Assembly (NCBI RefSeq): GCF_000787775.1
Contig: NZ_BBPM01000031.1
Coordinates: forward strand, 18,736 to 82,735
DNA from: Streptacidiphilus carbonis
GTDB taxonomy: Bacteria; Actinomycetota; Actinomycetes; Streptomycetales; Streptomycetaceae
Length of the DNA: 64,000 nt
Direction of reading: 5' to 3'
The position numbers and the translations under genes were made by a program. The notes under the pieces were generated by a model. That model saw only the letters and a list, made by a program, of their open reading frames with translations, did not search any database and was not told the origin of the DNA. Each line of letters opens with the position of its first letter. Positions within the stretch are counted from its first letter, which is position 1. Below, in pieces: positions 46,893 through 55,917 of this stretch.

Positions 46893-47753
46893 ATGAGCGA
46901 TCCGCAGGGACCGACTGTGAGGCGGCGTCGCCTGGGCTCGGAGCTCCGTCGCCTGCGCGACCACGCAGGCCTCCGGCTCGAAGACGTGGCCAAGGTTCTG
47001 GAGTGCTCCACCTCGAAGGTCAGCCGCATCGAAACCGGCCAGGTCCTGGCGAAGGCTCTGGAGCTTCGGGCCATGCTCGACCTGTACGGCGTGACGGACG
47101 ACGAAGCCCGGCGGGTGATCATCGACATCCACCGGCGGGCGAGCGAATCCGGTTGGTGGGAGCAGGATGAGTACGAGTCGGTACTGCCCTCCGGCCTCGG
47201 CGTGTACGTGGGCCTGGAGTACGACGCGCGGCTGGTGCAGACCTGGGAACTGTCCTGGGTCACCGGCCTGCTCCAGACCGCCGACTATGCTCGGGCGGTG
47301 CTGGGCAGCAGCCGCATCGGCCAGTCGGAAGAGGCCGACCGGCTCGTCAATGTCCGGATGGAGCGGCAGAAGCGGCTCACCGCCTCTTCCGAACCGCTGG
47401 AGCTGTGGGCCGTGATGGATGAGTCCGTGTTCAGGCGGCCGATCGGCGGTCCGGACACGGTACGCGACCAGATCGGCCACATCCTCGACCTGGGCAAGCT
47501 GCCGAACGTCAACATCCAAGTCTGCCCGCTGTCCAAGGGGATGCACCCGGGCCTGCGGGGCAGCTTCGCCATCCTGGAGTTCGGACCGGCCGATCCGCGC
47601 GTCGTCTACGTGGAGGCTCCCAGCGGGAACCTGTTTGTCGAACGGGACTCGCAGGTGCGGTCATTCGCCAGCTCCTACAGCGCGTTGCAGGCCACCGCGC
47701 TCGACCCAACAGATTCAGCGGCGCTCTTGCAGCGCGTCGCAAAGGAGAAATAG
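46893..47753 (+). CDS. XRE-family regulator with DUF5753 domain
   Basis: Residues about 9-70 form the HTH (RRLGSELRRLRDHAGLRLEDVAKVLECSTSKVSRIETGQV). Residues about 85-280 match DUF5753, with the telltale LYGVTDDEARRVIIDIHRRA, LLQTADYARAVL and FAILEFG...VVYVE. These Streptomyces regulators work with the small DUF397 protein encoded directly after. AAAGGAGGG sits before the ATG. Such pairs control development, antibiotic or element-specific genes; the target here is not known. Confidence 0.92.
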   Translation: MSDPQGPTVRRRRLGSELRRLRDHAGLRLEDVAKVLECSTSKVSRIETGQVLAKALELRAMLDLYGVTDDEARRVIIDIHRRASESGWWEQDEYESVLPSGLGVYVGLEYDARLVQTWELSWVTGLLQTADYARAVLGSSRIGQSEEADRLVNVRMERQKRLTASSEPLELWAVMDESVFRRPIGGPDTVRDQIGHILDLGKLPNVNIQVCPLSKGMHPGLRGSFAILEFGPADPRVVYVEAPSGNLFVERDSQVRSFASSYSALQATALDPTDSAALLQRVAKEK

Positions 47754-47755
47754 CC

Positions 47756-47986
47756 ATGGAACAGCCCCCTCTCGACCTCGACTCGCTTCACTTCTTCAAG
47801 AGCTCCTTCAGCGGGGACCAGGGCGCATGCGTCGAAACCGCCTTCGCCCCCGCCGGCGGCGTCGTGGTGCGTGACTCCAAGCAGAACGGCCTGGCCGGAC
47901 AGCAGTACTTCCGGTTCACCTCAGCTGAGTGGCAGGCCTTTGTCGATGGTGCCCGTAGCGGGGAATTCGATCTTCCCTCTGCCTGA
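47756..47986 (+). CDS. DUF397 protein
   Basis: A 76-residue protein with the family pattern FKSSFSGDQGACVETAFAPAGGVVVRDSKQ and, at the end, FTSAEWQAFVDGARSGEFD. Known DUF397 proteins pair with XRE-DUF5753 regulators; some act as their antagonists. It begins 3 bp after the regulator stop. A terminator follows. Confidence 0.92.
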   Translation: MEQPPLDLDSLHFFKSSFSGDQGACVETAFAPAGGVVVRDSKQNGLAGQQYFRFTSAEWQAFVDGARSGEFDLPSA

Positions 47987-48000
47987 TAGCAGTCATGATG

Positions 48001-48034
48001 GGGGGGCCGTACCGCACTCGCGGTACGGCCCCCC
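48001..48034. terminator. Strong hairpin, 15-bp perfect stem
   Basis: GGGGGGCCGTACCGC pairs with GCGGTACGGCCCCCC around ACTC. It lies between the convergent DUF397 and DUF4913 genes and can serve both. Confidence 0.9.
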
Positions 48035-48066
48035 ATCACTGCTTCCCACGCTGGGCACTCGCCCCC

Positions 48067-48666
48067 TCAGTCCTCGGCCTGGCTCCAGGCGCTGGGTACC
48101 AGGCTGGGCATGCGGTGGTCGATCTGGTGCTCGCCCTTGGTGCAGCCGCTGAACGGGCCCGTGGACCCGCGCAGCTCCCGCAGGGCGGGGTCCAAGTGGT
48201 CGCGGTGCCAGGTGCTGGGGCCGGTGTAGCCGCAGGACGCAGGGTCCGTCAGTTCCTGCCAGGCCAGCCACAGCGCGTGCAGACGGGCGATGGCCACCAT
48301 GTGCTCCCACCACAGGTGGCACCATCGGGCATCGGCTGACGGCTCGGCGAGGTAGCCGGGGACCAGCACCCCCTCCACCCACTCGATCAGGGCCCGCAGC
48401 TCGTCGTCGTACTCCGGGGGGTCGAGCAGCAGGATGAACGGCGGGTACTGCCCCTCTTCTTCCGCCTCCTCCTCGGCGGCTTCCCCGCCGGCCGTCTCCT
48501 CCTCCTCGGCGGAGGCCTCGCCCGGCTCCTCTTCCCGCTCGCTGGTGAGCGCTCCGAGCTGGGCGGTCAGGCGTGCGACTGCGGCTTTGAGGTCCTCGAC
48601 GTCCTGGAACATCGTGATGGGGACGTCCATCTGCGGGCCGTCCCCACTGCCGGGGTCAGCTGCCAT
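48067..48666 (-). CDS. DUF4913 protein of the transfer region
   Basis: The 199-residue protein has a coiled-coil start (FQDVEDLKAAVARLTAQLGALTSERE), an acidic Glu/Ala linker and then the DUF4913 core (ARWCHLWWEHMVAIARLHALWLAWQEL and TWHRDHLDPALRELRGSTGPFSGC). DUF4913 is repeatedly found next to TraD-like genes in actinobacterial conjugative elements, as here. It overlaps the coupling-protein gene by 11 bp. Function unknown, but an accessory of the coupling protein is likely. Confidence 0.82.
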   Translation of the reverse strand: MAADPGSGDGPQMDVPITMFQDVEDLKAAVARLTAQLGALTSEREEEPGEASAEEEETAGGEAAEEEAEEEGQYPPFILLLDPPEYDDELRALIEWVEGVLVPGYLAEPSADARWCHLWWEHMVAIARLHALWLAWQELTDPASCGYTGPSTWHRDHLDPALRELRGSTGPFSGCTKGEHQIDHRMPSLVPSAWSQAED

Positions 48667-50395
48667 TGCGGGTGACCTTCCGCAGCTCGTAGGCGCCCAC
48701 GGCCCGCTTGGTGATGGCGGCTTCCTCGTCGCGCATCTGCGGTCCGATGTGCGCCATCGTCTTCTCCCCGTACCAGGGGCGCAGGCTGATCTGCGCGACC
48801 GGCATGCCGGTGGCCATCAGCAGCGCCGTCCCCTTCTTCATCGCCCGGATCTCGGCGGGGTCGAGCACCTGCTCGCGCTGCTCGGACCAGCTGCGGCTAT
48901 CGCCGCCCTTGCTCTTGGAGTACGAGCCGCGCTGGACGTAGTGCGCGCCCGTCAGGGTGCTGATGTCCCCGGCGAACTTGGCATCGTCAATCCCGACGCC
49001 GATGATCTTCTTGGTGGCCGCGCTCCACATGGAGTCCATGCCGACCTCGCCCCAGGCGCGCACGCCCTGACGGTAGGACTGGAGGATGACGAACGGGGTG
49101 ATGCCGCGGCTGCCCAGGTGTGAGTACAGGTCGGGGAGGTCCGCGATCTTGCAAATGTTGGCGGCCTCGTCCAGGACGGCGCGCATCGGTTCGGACAGGC
49201 GGCCGCCCATGCGTTCGCCCGCCTCGGTGCCGGCGGTGAACACCGCGTCGGCAATGGCGGCAACCAGCGCCGAGGACGGGCCGCCCTTCTTGCTCAGCAG
49301 GTACAGCGTGTCCTTGCTCGTGGCGAAGGCCTCGGGGTCGAAGCGGGGCCGGTGCTTGTCCGGCAGGACCCACGCCAGGGTCTTCTCGTCGCGCAGCGCG
49401 CTCATGGCGGTACGGGCGTTCTGGAAAATGCCCGACTGCGTCTCCTCCGCGATGTTGACAGAGGAGTCGACCTGCTCGGCGAGGACGGGTTCGTGCTGGT
49501 ACAGGACGCGCAGCGGCGCTTTCTCCTTCGGGTCGGCCAGCCACCGCATGACCTCGCGCACGGTGGCGCCCTCCCACCAGGCGGCCCGGAACAGGCCGGT
49601 GAGGAGGTCTCCGGCGGCCTGGCTCCAGAACGGGTCGGCCGACTCGGAGGTGGTCTGGTTGACGAAGTGGCTGGCCAGCCGTTCGGCCCCCTCCAGCGTC
49701 TCCGCCTGGGCGATCAGGTCGACCCACACCCCCCGCTCGGCCTGGGCGACGCCCTGGGTGTCGAACAGGAAGGTCTCCCCCGCCTTGGACCGGGTTCCGA
49801 GCGTGGCGGCGTAGACGTCGGCCTTGTTGCTGGTCATCAGCAGGGGGCCGGGCGCTTCCTCCGCCACGGGGATCGCAAGGGCGGTCGACTTGCCCGCGCG
49901 GGGCGCCATGATGGCGATGTAAGTGTCCTCGTCCGATCCGCGCAGCTCGACGCCGGTCGGCATGTGGTTGCCCAGGATCACGCCCCGGTCCCGGGCGGCG
50001 ATCTCCTTGGGCTTCGTCTCCTTCAGCGAGGCCCGCAGGCGGGTGGCGGTGCGGGCCGCGTGCTTGGGCGTCAGCTCCCGCACCTGGAACAGGGTGGCCA
50101 GGCTGCTGGGGTTGCGGAACCAGCGGACCCCAAGGCGCACGCCCCACACGATGAGCACGACGACGGCCAGGTCCGCCACGGTGGCGCCCACCGCAGAAGC
50201 GGTCTGCGAGTGCGGCCACACCGTCGACCACCCGGTGGCCATGTGGAAGGCGGTCAGGGGCGAGGCCGGGGCCACCGGTTCTCCGGTCACCAGTGCGCCG
50301 CCTGCCGCACCGGCCCAGGTCGAGGCGGTCAGTGTCACCGCGGCTCCGAACAGGACACCTCCGCCCGCCCAGGCGCGGTCGTTGTCGGTCATCAT
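48656..50395 (-). CDS. Type IV coupling protein (TraD/VirD4-like)
   Basis: Two N-terminal membrane segments (about residues 10-36 and 70-92) precede a cytoplasmic ATPase with Walker A APRAGKST (164-171) and Walker B AVLDEA (about 406-411). Middle motifs include FDPEAFATSKDTLYLLSKKGG and ITPFVILQSYRQG. These proteins hand the relaxase-DNA complex to the secretion channel. At 579 residues it is the usual size. It is the last of the long T4SS transcript before the DUF4913 gene; the TGATG overlap couples it to the VirB4-like gene. Confidence 0.9.
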   Translation of the reverse strand: MMTDNDRAWAGGGVLFGAAVTLTASTWAGAAGGALVTGEPVAPASPLTAFHMATGWSTVWPHSQTASAVGATVADLAVVVLIVWGVRLGVRWFRNPSSLATLFQVRELTPKHAARTATRLRASLKETKPKEIAARDRGVILGNHMPTGVELRGSDEDTYIAIMAPRAGKSTALAIPVAEEAPGPLLMTSNKADVYAATLGTRSKAGETFLFDTQGVAQAERGVWVDLIAQAETLEGAERLASHFVNQTTSESADPFWSQAAGDLLTGLFRAAWWEGATVREVMRWLADPKEKAPLRVLYQHEPVLAEQVDSSVNIAEETQSGIFQNARTAMSALRDEKTLAWVLPDKHRPRFDPEAFATSKDTLYLLSKKGGPSSALVAAIADAVFTAGTEAGERMGGRLSEPMRAVLDEAANICKIADLPDLYSHLGSRGITPFVILQSYRQGVRAWGEVGMDSMWSAATKKIIGVGIDDAKFAGDISTLTGAHYVQRGSYSKSKGGDSRSWSEQREQVLDPAEIRAMKKGTALLMATGMPVAQISLRPWYGEKTMAHIGPQMRDEEAAITKRAVGAYELRKVTRNGS

Positions 50396-51921
50396 CAGAC
50401 GTCGTCCCCCTGCGGCTTACGGGCGTTGTTGTCGGTGCGGTAGAGCCGGGCCTCGGTGGCGGTCAGTTCGGTCGCGGCAGCGATACCGGGCCTGGTCCCG
50501 ATCTTGATGAGGTACTTGCCCCGGCCGGGGTGCACCTGGTCGCTGGTGTCCAGCCCGGTGCTGGTGGCGGAGGACCAGGACTCGATCATCATGCGTTCCT
50601 GCTCGGTCAGGGCCCGCTTGCCGGTGACGCGCCGCAACTCCTCACTGGAGGAGGCGCCGATCACCCAGGTGTCGCAGCGGTCCATCAGGCCGCGGGCCTT
50701 GGCCCGGTCCTCCTCGGTGGGCAGGGACTCGGCGTCCAGCAGCGAGTGGGTGACGTAGATCGACACGTCGTCGGTGCCGCGGTTCAGCCGTGAGATCGAG
50801 TCCATGGCGTCCACCAGCCCGGGACCCGAGCGCAGAGCGCGCCACATCTCGTCCATCGGCAGCACCAGCTTGCGGTCCATCAGTCCGATGCTGCGGGCGC
50901 TGTCGATACTCGAGTACGCGTAGGCCCAGGTGGCGATCATGCCCGCGGACACGACGTCGTTGCCGCGTGCCCTCAGCCCGGAGATGTCCACGGAGACCGC
51001 CGGGGCGTTCAGGTCCAGCGGCACGGTGGTGGGTCCGTCGAACATACCCTTGAGCGGGCCGCTGACCAGGTTGTCCAGGCCAGCGATGACCGACCGGGTC
51101 AGGTCCAGGTAGGTGTCGTTGTGGGCGGAGAGCTTGTTGCGCAGCTCCTCCGGGGACTGCCGCAGGACGGCGATCACGTCCGTCAGGACCGGGTCGGTGC
51201 CGACCAGCGCGTCGGAGGCGAGCTGCACCGCCGTGTTCAGCGCGCTGCGTTCGATCTCGTTGGGGGTGCGGCCAAGGCCCGGCTTCGTGCTGAGCAGGGC
51301 ACCGAGTGTCTCCAGGCGCCGGCCGCGCAGCACGTCCAGCAGCGCGGCGCGCTCGGTGACGGACAGGAACGGCAGCCGGTCCTTCAACGGGCCCGAGTCC
51401 AGAGGGTTCAGGCGCCCGAGGCCGTCCCCGATGCGCACCACGCTCCCGCCGAGCTCGCGCACCATCTGGCTGTACTCGCCCTTGACGTCGCCGGGCACGC
51501 ACAGCATGTGGCCGTAGGCGACGTAGACGATGCAGATCCGCTTGACCAGGGCGGACTTGCCCGCGCCGGGCTGCGACATCACCCACACACCGGGGTTGGT
51601 GGTCAGTGTCCCGGTCCACCCCGACGGGTCGATGCAGACCAGTTCGCCGGTCAGCACGTCGCGTCCCACCGGCACCCCGCGCGGCGGCAGGCCAGAGCCC
51701 AGCAGGAACGGGTACAGCCCTCCGACCTGGGTGGTGGGCCCGGTATAGACGGTGCCCGCGTCCTCGACCGGCGCGCGGCCGCTGAACTGCCCGGACCACC
51801 CCAACCGCCCGGCGAAGACCCGACGGAGCCGCTTCGCCTCCTGGCGCTGTTCGCGCGAGGGCCGACCGGAGGCGGGTGCCTCCATCCTGCGCGGCGTGAG
51901 TACCTTCTGCTGCCTGCTCAT
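50395..51921 (-). CDS. VirB4-like conjugation ATPase
   Basis: The 508-residue protein has Walker A QPGAGKSA (117-124) and Walker B KLVLPMDEMW (351-360), and between them VPGDVKGEYSQMVRELGGSVVRIGDGLGRLNPLD, a typical segment of VirB4/TraC-type ATPases after Walker A. It energises assembly and operation of the secretion channel. It lacks the long N-terminal domain of classical VirB4 (about 800 residues); that part may be supplied by the SCO6880-type protein encoded next to it. No membrane segment is seen. Confidence 0.87.
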   Translation of the reverse strand: MSRQQKVLTPRRMEAPASGRPSREQRQEAKRLRRVFAGRLGWSGQFSGRAPVEDAGTVYTGPTTQVGGLYPFLLGSGLPPRGVPVGRDVLTGELVCIDPSGWTGTLTTNPGVWVMSQPGAGKSALVKRICIVYVAYGHMLCVPGDVKGEYSQMVRELGGSVVRIGDGLGRLNPLDSGPLKDRLPFLSVTERAALLDVLRGRRLETLGALLSTKPGLGRTPNEIERSALNTAVQLASDALVGTDPVLTDVIAVLRQSPEELRNKLSAHNDTYLDLTRSVIAGLDNLVSGPLKGMFDGPTTVPLDLNAPAVSVDISGLRARGNDVVSAGMIATWAYAYSSIDSARSIGLMDRKLVLPMDEMWRALRSGPGLVDAMDSISRLNRGTDDVSIYVTHSLLDAESLPTEEDRAKARGLMDRCDTWVIGASSSEELRRVTGKRALTEQERMMIESWSSATSTGLDTSDQVHPGRGKYLIKIGTRPGIAAATELTATEARLYRTDNNARKPQGDDV

Positions 51922-51946
51922 CCCGGTTCCCCCTTCACTTCACCCG

Positions 51947-53395
51947 TCACTTCACCAGCGGGTTGTAGCCGATCGGCAGGCTGGCCGCGAAGACCGCGGC
52001 CTGGGCCCCGTAGGCCGGACGAAGCCGGATACCCCGGGTGGCCTTCACCGCGCGCTCCAGCTCCTGCCGCAGGTTCGGCAGCTCGGCGGTGCTGCGCGCG
52101 GTGGCGGTGACCATCAGCGTCCAGTCGACCACCTGCGCCCCGCTGGCAGCCATGGACGCTGCCTGCTCCGCCCGCTGGTAGTCGGCCTTCTGGGACCACT
52201 TCGCCCGCCCCTTGACCTGGGCGGTGGCTTGCGCGCGCTGCTCGGCGTTGGAAATCTCGCGCTCCAGCACCGCCTCGCCCTCCTGCGGATCGAGGACCCG
52301 GTAGGCGATGGTGACCCGGCGCTGGTAGCGCCCGGGGGAGAGCAGGGGCAGCAGCACGCTGTAGGCGATGGGGCGGCGCGGCATCTCGCGCAGCACCCAG
52401 CTGATGGAGACCGCCCCGTCGTGCGGGTACTCCTCCCAGTTGTCGTCCGCGGCCACCGGCCCGCACTCACCCCAGCTCAGGTCCTCGAAGTCCTGGTCGC
52501 GGGCGTGGAAGACGTCGGGGTCGTAGGCGCTGCGGACGATGCGGCGCAGGTCGACGGCGGTGGCGCGGCGGTAGATGTCGGTGCCGGTGCCGCTGAGGTC
52601 CAGGCTGTCCACCACGCGCAGCGTCTCGGCGACCTTGTCCGACAGCTCGGTGGGCGGGGTCGCGGTCGCGGTGGGGTCGATTGTCACGCTCATCCACGGG
52701 GCTACCGACGCGGTGGCGCGCGGCGTGGTGCGCACCAGTTCGTCAATGGTGTCCAGCGCCAGCTGCGGGGCGTTGGAGTTGCGGCGCACCTTGACGTCGT
52801 CACCCAGGGCCTCGCCGGCGCCGGGGGTGATCTGGATGGTGACCGAGGCGCTCTTGATCTGCTCGTCGGTGCTCATCGCGTCCAACACCGCGCTCCAGGT
52901 GCGGATGTTGGCCCGCACGGAGTTGGTCGGCGCCATCAGGCTGCCGCCGGGGGCCAACAGCGTCGTGATGGTCATCCAGTCGGTGGCCCGGTCATGGACT
53001 ACGCCCACCTTCCGCCCGCTGGTGGGGTCGTGTGCCCCGATCAGCGACGAGGACGCGCCTACGCCCGGCAGGTCCAGGGCGAAGGGCTGCGGGAGCAGGA
53101 CCTGCCGGTACGCGGTCGCGTCGCTGCGCTGGGCGCGCCGCCAGGCCACGCGCGCCCAGTAGTAGGCCAGGGCTGACATCCCGTGGCGGCGAGCCGCGGC
53201 GAGTCCGGCCACCGCGAGGGTGGCCGGAAGGGTGACCACCAAGGTGACAGGCTGCGCGGTGGCCAGGATGCCGTCGGCGGCCAACACTGTGGCCACCGCG
53301 ATCGTGGCCGTCTTGGACATGCCGCCCAACCCGAACGAGCGCCGGGCGCGGAAGCCCTCGACCCGCAGCATGTCCGGGACCTCATGTGCACTCAA
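51947..53395 (-). CDS. SCO6880-family conjugation protein
   Basis: Residues about 25-70 hold two hydrophobic segments (KTATIAVATVLAADGILATAQPVTLVVTLPATLAVAGLAA), followed by a large mixed domain (VGVVHDRATDWMTITTLLAPGGSLMAP). The latter resembles the N-terminal half of VirB4 in actinobacterial systems. SCO6880-type proteins are found next to VirB4-like ATPases in Streptomyces elements. The TTG start overlaps the preceding stop. Together with the following ATPase gene it likely forms a split VirB4 unit; this is inferred. Confidence 0.85.
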   Translation of the reverse strand: MSAHEVPDMLRVEGFRARRSFGLGGMSKTATIAVATVLAADGILATAQPVTLVVTLPATLAVAGLAAARRHGMSALAYYWARVAWRRAQRSDATAYRQVLLPQPFALDLPGVGASSSLIGAHDPTSGRKVGVVHDRATDWMTITTLLAPGGSLMAPTNSVRANIRTWSAVLDAMSTDEQIKSASVTIQITPGAGEALGDDVKVRRNSNAPQLALDTIDELVRTTPRATASVAPWMSVTIDPTATATPPTELSDKVAETLRVVDSLDLSGTGTDIYRRATAVDLRRIVRSAYDPDVFHARDQDFEDLSWGECGPVAADDNWEEYPHDGAVSISWVLREMPRRPIAYSVLLPLLSPGRYQRRVTIAYRVLDPQEGEAVLEREISNAEQRAQATAQVKGRAKWSQKADYQRAEQAASMAASGAQVVDWTLMVTATARSTAELPNLRQELERAVKATRGIRLRPAYGAQAAVFAASLPIGYNPLVK

Positions 53396-54822
53396 CTGCC
53401 ACCACCTCCGCTTCCCATCTGACCGGCCCCTTGCTGGACCGCGTTGTTGACTCCGTCAAACACCTGGATCGCCATGCCTACAGCGGGTACGGCTCCAGTG
53501 GCGGCCGTCCCCGAGCTAACGCCTGCCTTCTGCAGCGAGACGCCAGTGGTGTTCTCCGGCGACGTCATCTGGCCGGGGACCGGCGTGGGGCTGGGGCCCG
53601 GTGGCTGGTTGCGGGAGGCTTGGGTGAGCGCGTCCGACCCCTCCTGCTGCTGGTCGTTCTTGTCGCCCTGGTAGCTCTTGGGCATCGTCTGCTCGACGTG
53701 CTTGGCGTGGTCCACCGCACCGGTGGGCGGGGCTCCTCCGTCGCTGCTTCCGTCGCCGCCCATGCGAGCGGCGGCCATCCCACCCAGCGCACCCATGGCG
53801 CCCATGGCACCGCCCGCCGCCATCCCCGATCCCACCTCGGCGCCGATCGGCGCGAAGATCTTAGTGAGCGGGCCCGGGGCCAGCACGCCCAGGACCAGGG
53901 TCGCCACTCCGCGCAGCCACTCCGTGGTGGACGAGGCGTTGCCGACCTCGCTGAACCCCACGCAGATGATCACGGCCAGGATCGGCTTGTAGACGATGAT
54001 GACCAGGATCGAGGTGATCAGCTTCGGTGCCCACTTCTGGGTGGTCTCCCCGCCCATCCGGCCCGCGCCCGCGATCGGCAGCAGCAGGCACTGGATCGGA
54101 ATGGCGGACTGGCGAAGGAAGATCAGCACCATCTGGATGAAGCCGACGATCAGCAGCACCAGGACCCCGCACGCCACGATCACCGGATTGGCGATCGCCT
54201 CGGGCACCAGCACCTTGAGGATGCGGTCGTAGGCGGCGCTGTCGTTGCCGAAGACGGAGTCGGTCAGACCCTTGGTGAGCTGGTCACCAGCCGTCAGCAG
54301 CAGTCCCACCGCGGTCAGGCCGAACACGCTCAGCATCATGTTCTGGGCCCACCCGGCGCAGGCCTTGCCCAGATGTCGGGCCTGGCCGGTGATGGCCATC
54401 TTCCCGATCTGCCACATGAAGCCCGCCGCGCCGATGACCAGACCCAGCCAGACCAGCATCCCGTCCAGCGTGGCGTTCGCCCCGAACAGGCCGGTGTCCT
54501 CCAACTTCAGCGAGGGGCCTTGCAGCGCGAGCGTGAGCGTGAAGCGGATGCAGGTCTTCGCGAAGTCCTCGCCCGATTTGATCAGGTCTCCGACCTCGGA
54601 GTTCCAGATGCTGGCGAACTCCGCCTTGAGGGCGTCGGAGACCACTGAGCCCGCCGCCTTGCACAGTGGGTCGGTGGCGGCGCCGAGGATGCCGCCCAGG
54701 CCGATGTCGCACAGGACCCGCCCGGTGGTGCCGACCGGGTCCGCGGCCGCCGGCTGCGCGATGGCGACCGTGCCGAACAGGGCGGTGAGCGCGATCAGCA
54801 GCGCGAGAAGACGGCGCCTCAT
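53392..54822 (-). CDS. VirB6/TrbL-like polytopic membrane protein
   Basis: The 476-residue protein starts with a signal peptide (RRRLLALLIALTALFGTVAIAQPAAA), then several membrane segments (MLVWLGLVIGAAGFMWQIG; MMLSVFGLTAVGLLLTAGDQ; PVIVACGVLVLLIVGFIQMVLIFL; KLITSILVIIVYKPILAVIICVGFSEV; GVATLVLGVLAPGPLTKIF) and a Gly/Met-rich cytoplasmic tail ending in GGGGS. This layout is that of VirB6/TrbL channel subunits. The ATG overlaps the preceding stop by 4 bp. The N-terminal signal and long loop before the first pass are usual in actinobacterial members. Confidence 0.85.
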   Translation of the reverse strand: MRRRLLALLIALTALFGTVAIAQPAAADPVGTTGRVLCDIGLGGILGAATDPLCKAAGSVVSDALKAEFASIWNSEVGDLIKSGEDFAKTCIRFTLTLALQGPSLKLEDTGLFGANATLDGMLVWLGLVIGAAGFMWQIGKMAITGQARHLGKACAGWAQNMMLSVFGLTAVGLLLTAGDQLTKGLTDSVFGNDSAAYDRILKVLVPEAIANPVIVACGVLVLLIVGFIQMVLIFLRQSAIPIQCLLLPIAGAGRMGGETTQKWAPKLITSILVIIVYKPILAVIICVGFSEVGNASSTTEWLRGVATLVLGVLAPGPLTKIFAPIGAEVGSGMAAGGAMGAMGALGGMAAARMGGDGSSDGGAPPTGAVDHAKHVEQTMPKSYQGDKNDQQQEGSDALTQASRNQPPGPSPTPVPGQMTSPENTTGVSLQKAGVSSGTAATGAVPAVGMAIQVFDGVNNAVQQGAGQMGSGGGGS

Positions 54823-55625
54823 GACGCCTGCCTGATCGCGGTCCACCCGGCGTCGTTGAACGCCGCGTCACCTGGCGCCGCGATCGCGGGCACCTGCGCC
54901 TGGCTCTGCGAGGCTTCGGTGGAGGCCTGGATACTCAGCTTCCAGTCCCCGCCCTGCCAGACCACGCCCACCGTGGTGACGGTGTAGTCGTCCTTCTCCG
55001 CCACGGTCTCACCGGCCTTCTGCGACACCTTCGTCAGCAGGAAGGCGGTGACCTGGACGGGGGAGGACTGGATCACCTTGAAGCCGACCACGTTGGTGCG
55101 CACGAACGCGCCGCTGGGCAGCGGCCCGGAGGCGGGCAGTCCAAGCGCGCTGCGCTCGGACGCCTCGGTCTGCGCGGCACGGTCCCGGATCTGCTGCTCG
55201 CTGGCCGCGCTCTTGTCGGCGGCGTCCATGTACGTGTTGTAGATCGCCAGTTGCTGGTCAGCGGTACTGGTGGCCCCCTCCACGTTGACCGTGCTGGCGG
55301 ACACCAGCATCGCCACCGCCCCGTCCGCGGTCTGCGGGAAGCCCACCTGGTCGCCGTTGGCGACCGTCCGCGCGCCCCTGGGCATCGCCAGCCACCGCAG
55401 CGGCTCGGTCCAGGTGCTCGGGATGGTGACCGTGGGCACCGGGATCGGCGACGCGCTCGAAGTCGGCGCGCTCGACGAGGACGGCGTGCCGTCATTCGAC
55501 GGCGTAGCCGAATTGTGGCTGCTGCCCGACAGTGCCGCGTAGCCGGTCAACCCGAGCACCGCGGCCACCGCCACCCCGGTCACCCACAGCAGCCCCCTGC
55601 CGCTGCCTCGCTGGTTGCGTCGCAT
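54819..55625 (-). CDS. Single-pass T4SS protein in VirB8 position
   Basis: One N-terminal membrane segment (RGLLWVTGVAVAAVLGLTGYAAL) follows a short basic cytoplasmic tail. A Ser/Pro-rich linker leads to an extracytoplasmic domain of about 190 residues (TEPLRWLAMPRGARTVANG...DGAVAMLVSASTVN and TVTTVGVVWQGGDWKLSIQA) with the alpha/beta pattern of VirB8/TcpC NTF2-like folds. These form part of the periplasmic or wall-facing channel. 268 residues. Coupled by ATGA overlap to the VirB6-like gene. Confidence 0.72.
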   Translation of the reverse strand: MRRNQRGSGRGLLWVTGVAVAAVLGLTGYAALSGSSHNSATPSNDGTPSSSSAPTSSASPIPVPTVTIPSTWTEPLRWLAMPRGARTVANGDQVGFPQTADGAVAMLVSASTVNVEGATSTADQQLAIYNTYMDAADKSAASEQQIRDRAAQTEASERSALGLPASGPLPSGAFVRTNVVGFKVIQSSPVQVTAFLLTKVSQKAGETVAEKDDYTVTTVGVVWQGGDWKLSIQASTEASQSQAQVPAIAAPGDAAFNDAGWTAIRQAS

Positions 55626-55626
55626 C

Positions 55627-55917
55627 TCAGCCGCCCGCGATGCCATTGAGGATGGCGATCAGCGAGCTCGCCAACAAAATCGCAGCGACACCGGAGCCCA
55701 TCCACTTGAACGGCTCGCTGCCGCCGCCGTTGCGGCCCTTGTCGCTGATCGCCAGCTTGTAGACGCCGAACCCGGTCGCCGCCACCCCCGCCAGCACCAG
55801 GACGTACAGGCCGTAGCCGAAGATCGTGCTGATCGTCCCATCCAAGCCCGGGATCTTCGTGGGCTTGGCATTTGGAATCAGACCCGCTAGCAGCATGGTC
55901 GTCGCCTTGGTCATCAT
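55627..55917 (-). CDS. Small double-pass membrane protein, pilin-like
   Basis: The 96-residue protein has two hydrophobic segments (TIFGYGLYVLVLAGVAATGFGVYKLAI and WMGSGVAAILLASSLIAILNGIAGG) joined by a charged loop (SDKGRNGGGSEPFK), the size and shape of VirB2-type subunits though without a long signal peptide. GGAGGGGAAG precedes the ATG. It lies at the start of the T4SS operon, like virB2. Whether it forms pili in a Gram-positive host is unknown. Confidence 0.72.
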   Translation of the reverse strand: MMTKATTMLLAGLIPNAKPTKIPGLDGTISTIFGYGLYVLVLAGVAATGFGVYKLAISDKGRNGGGSEPFKWMGSGVAAILLASSLIAILNGIAGG

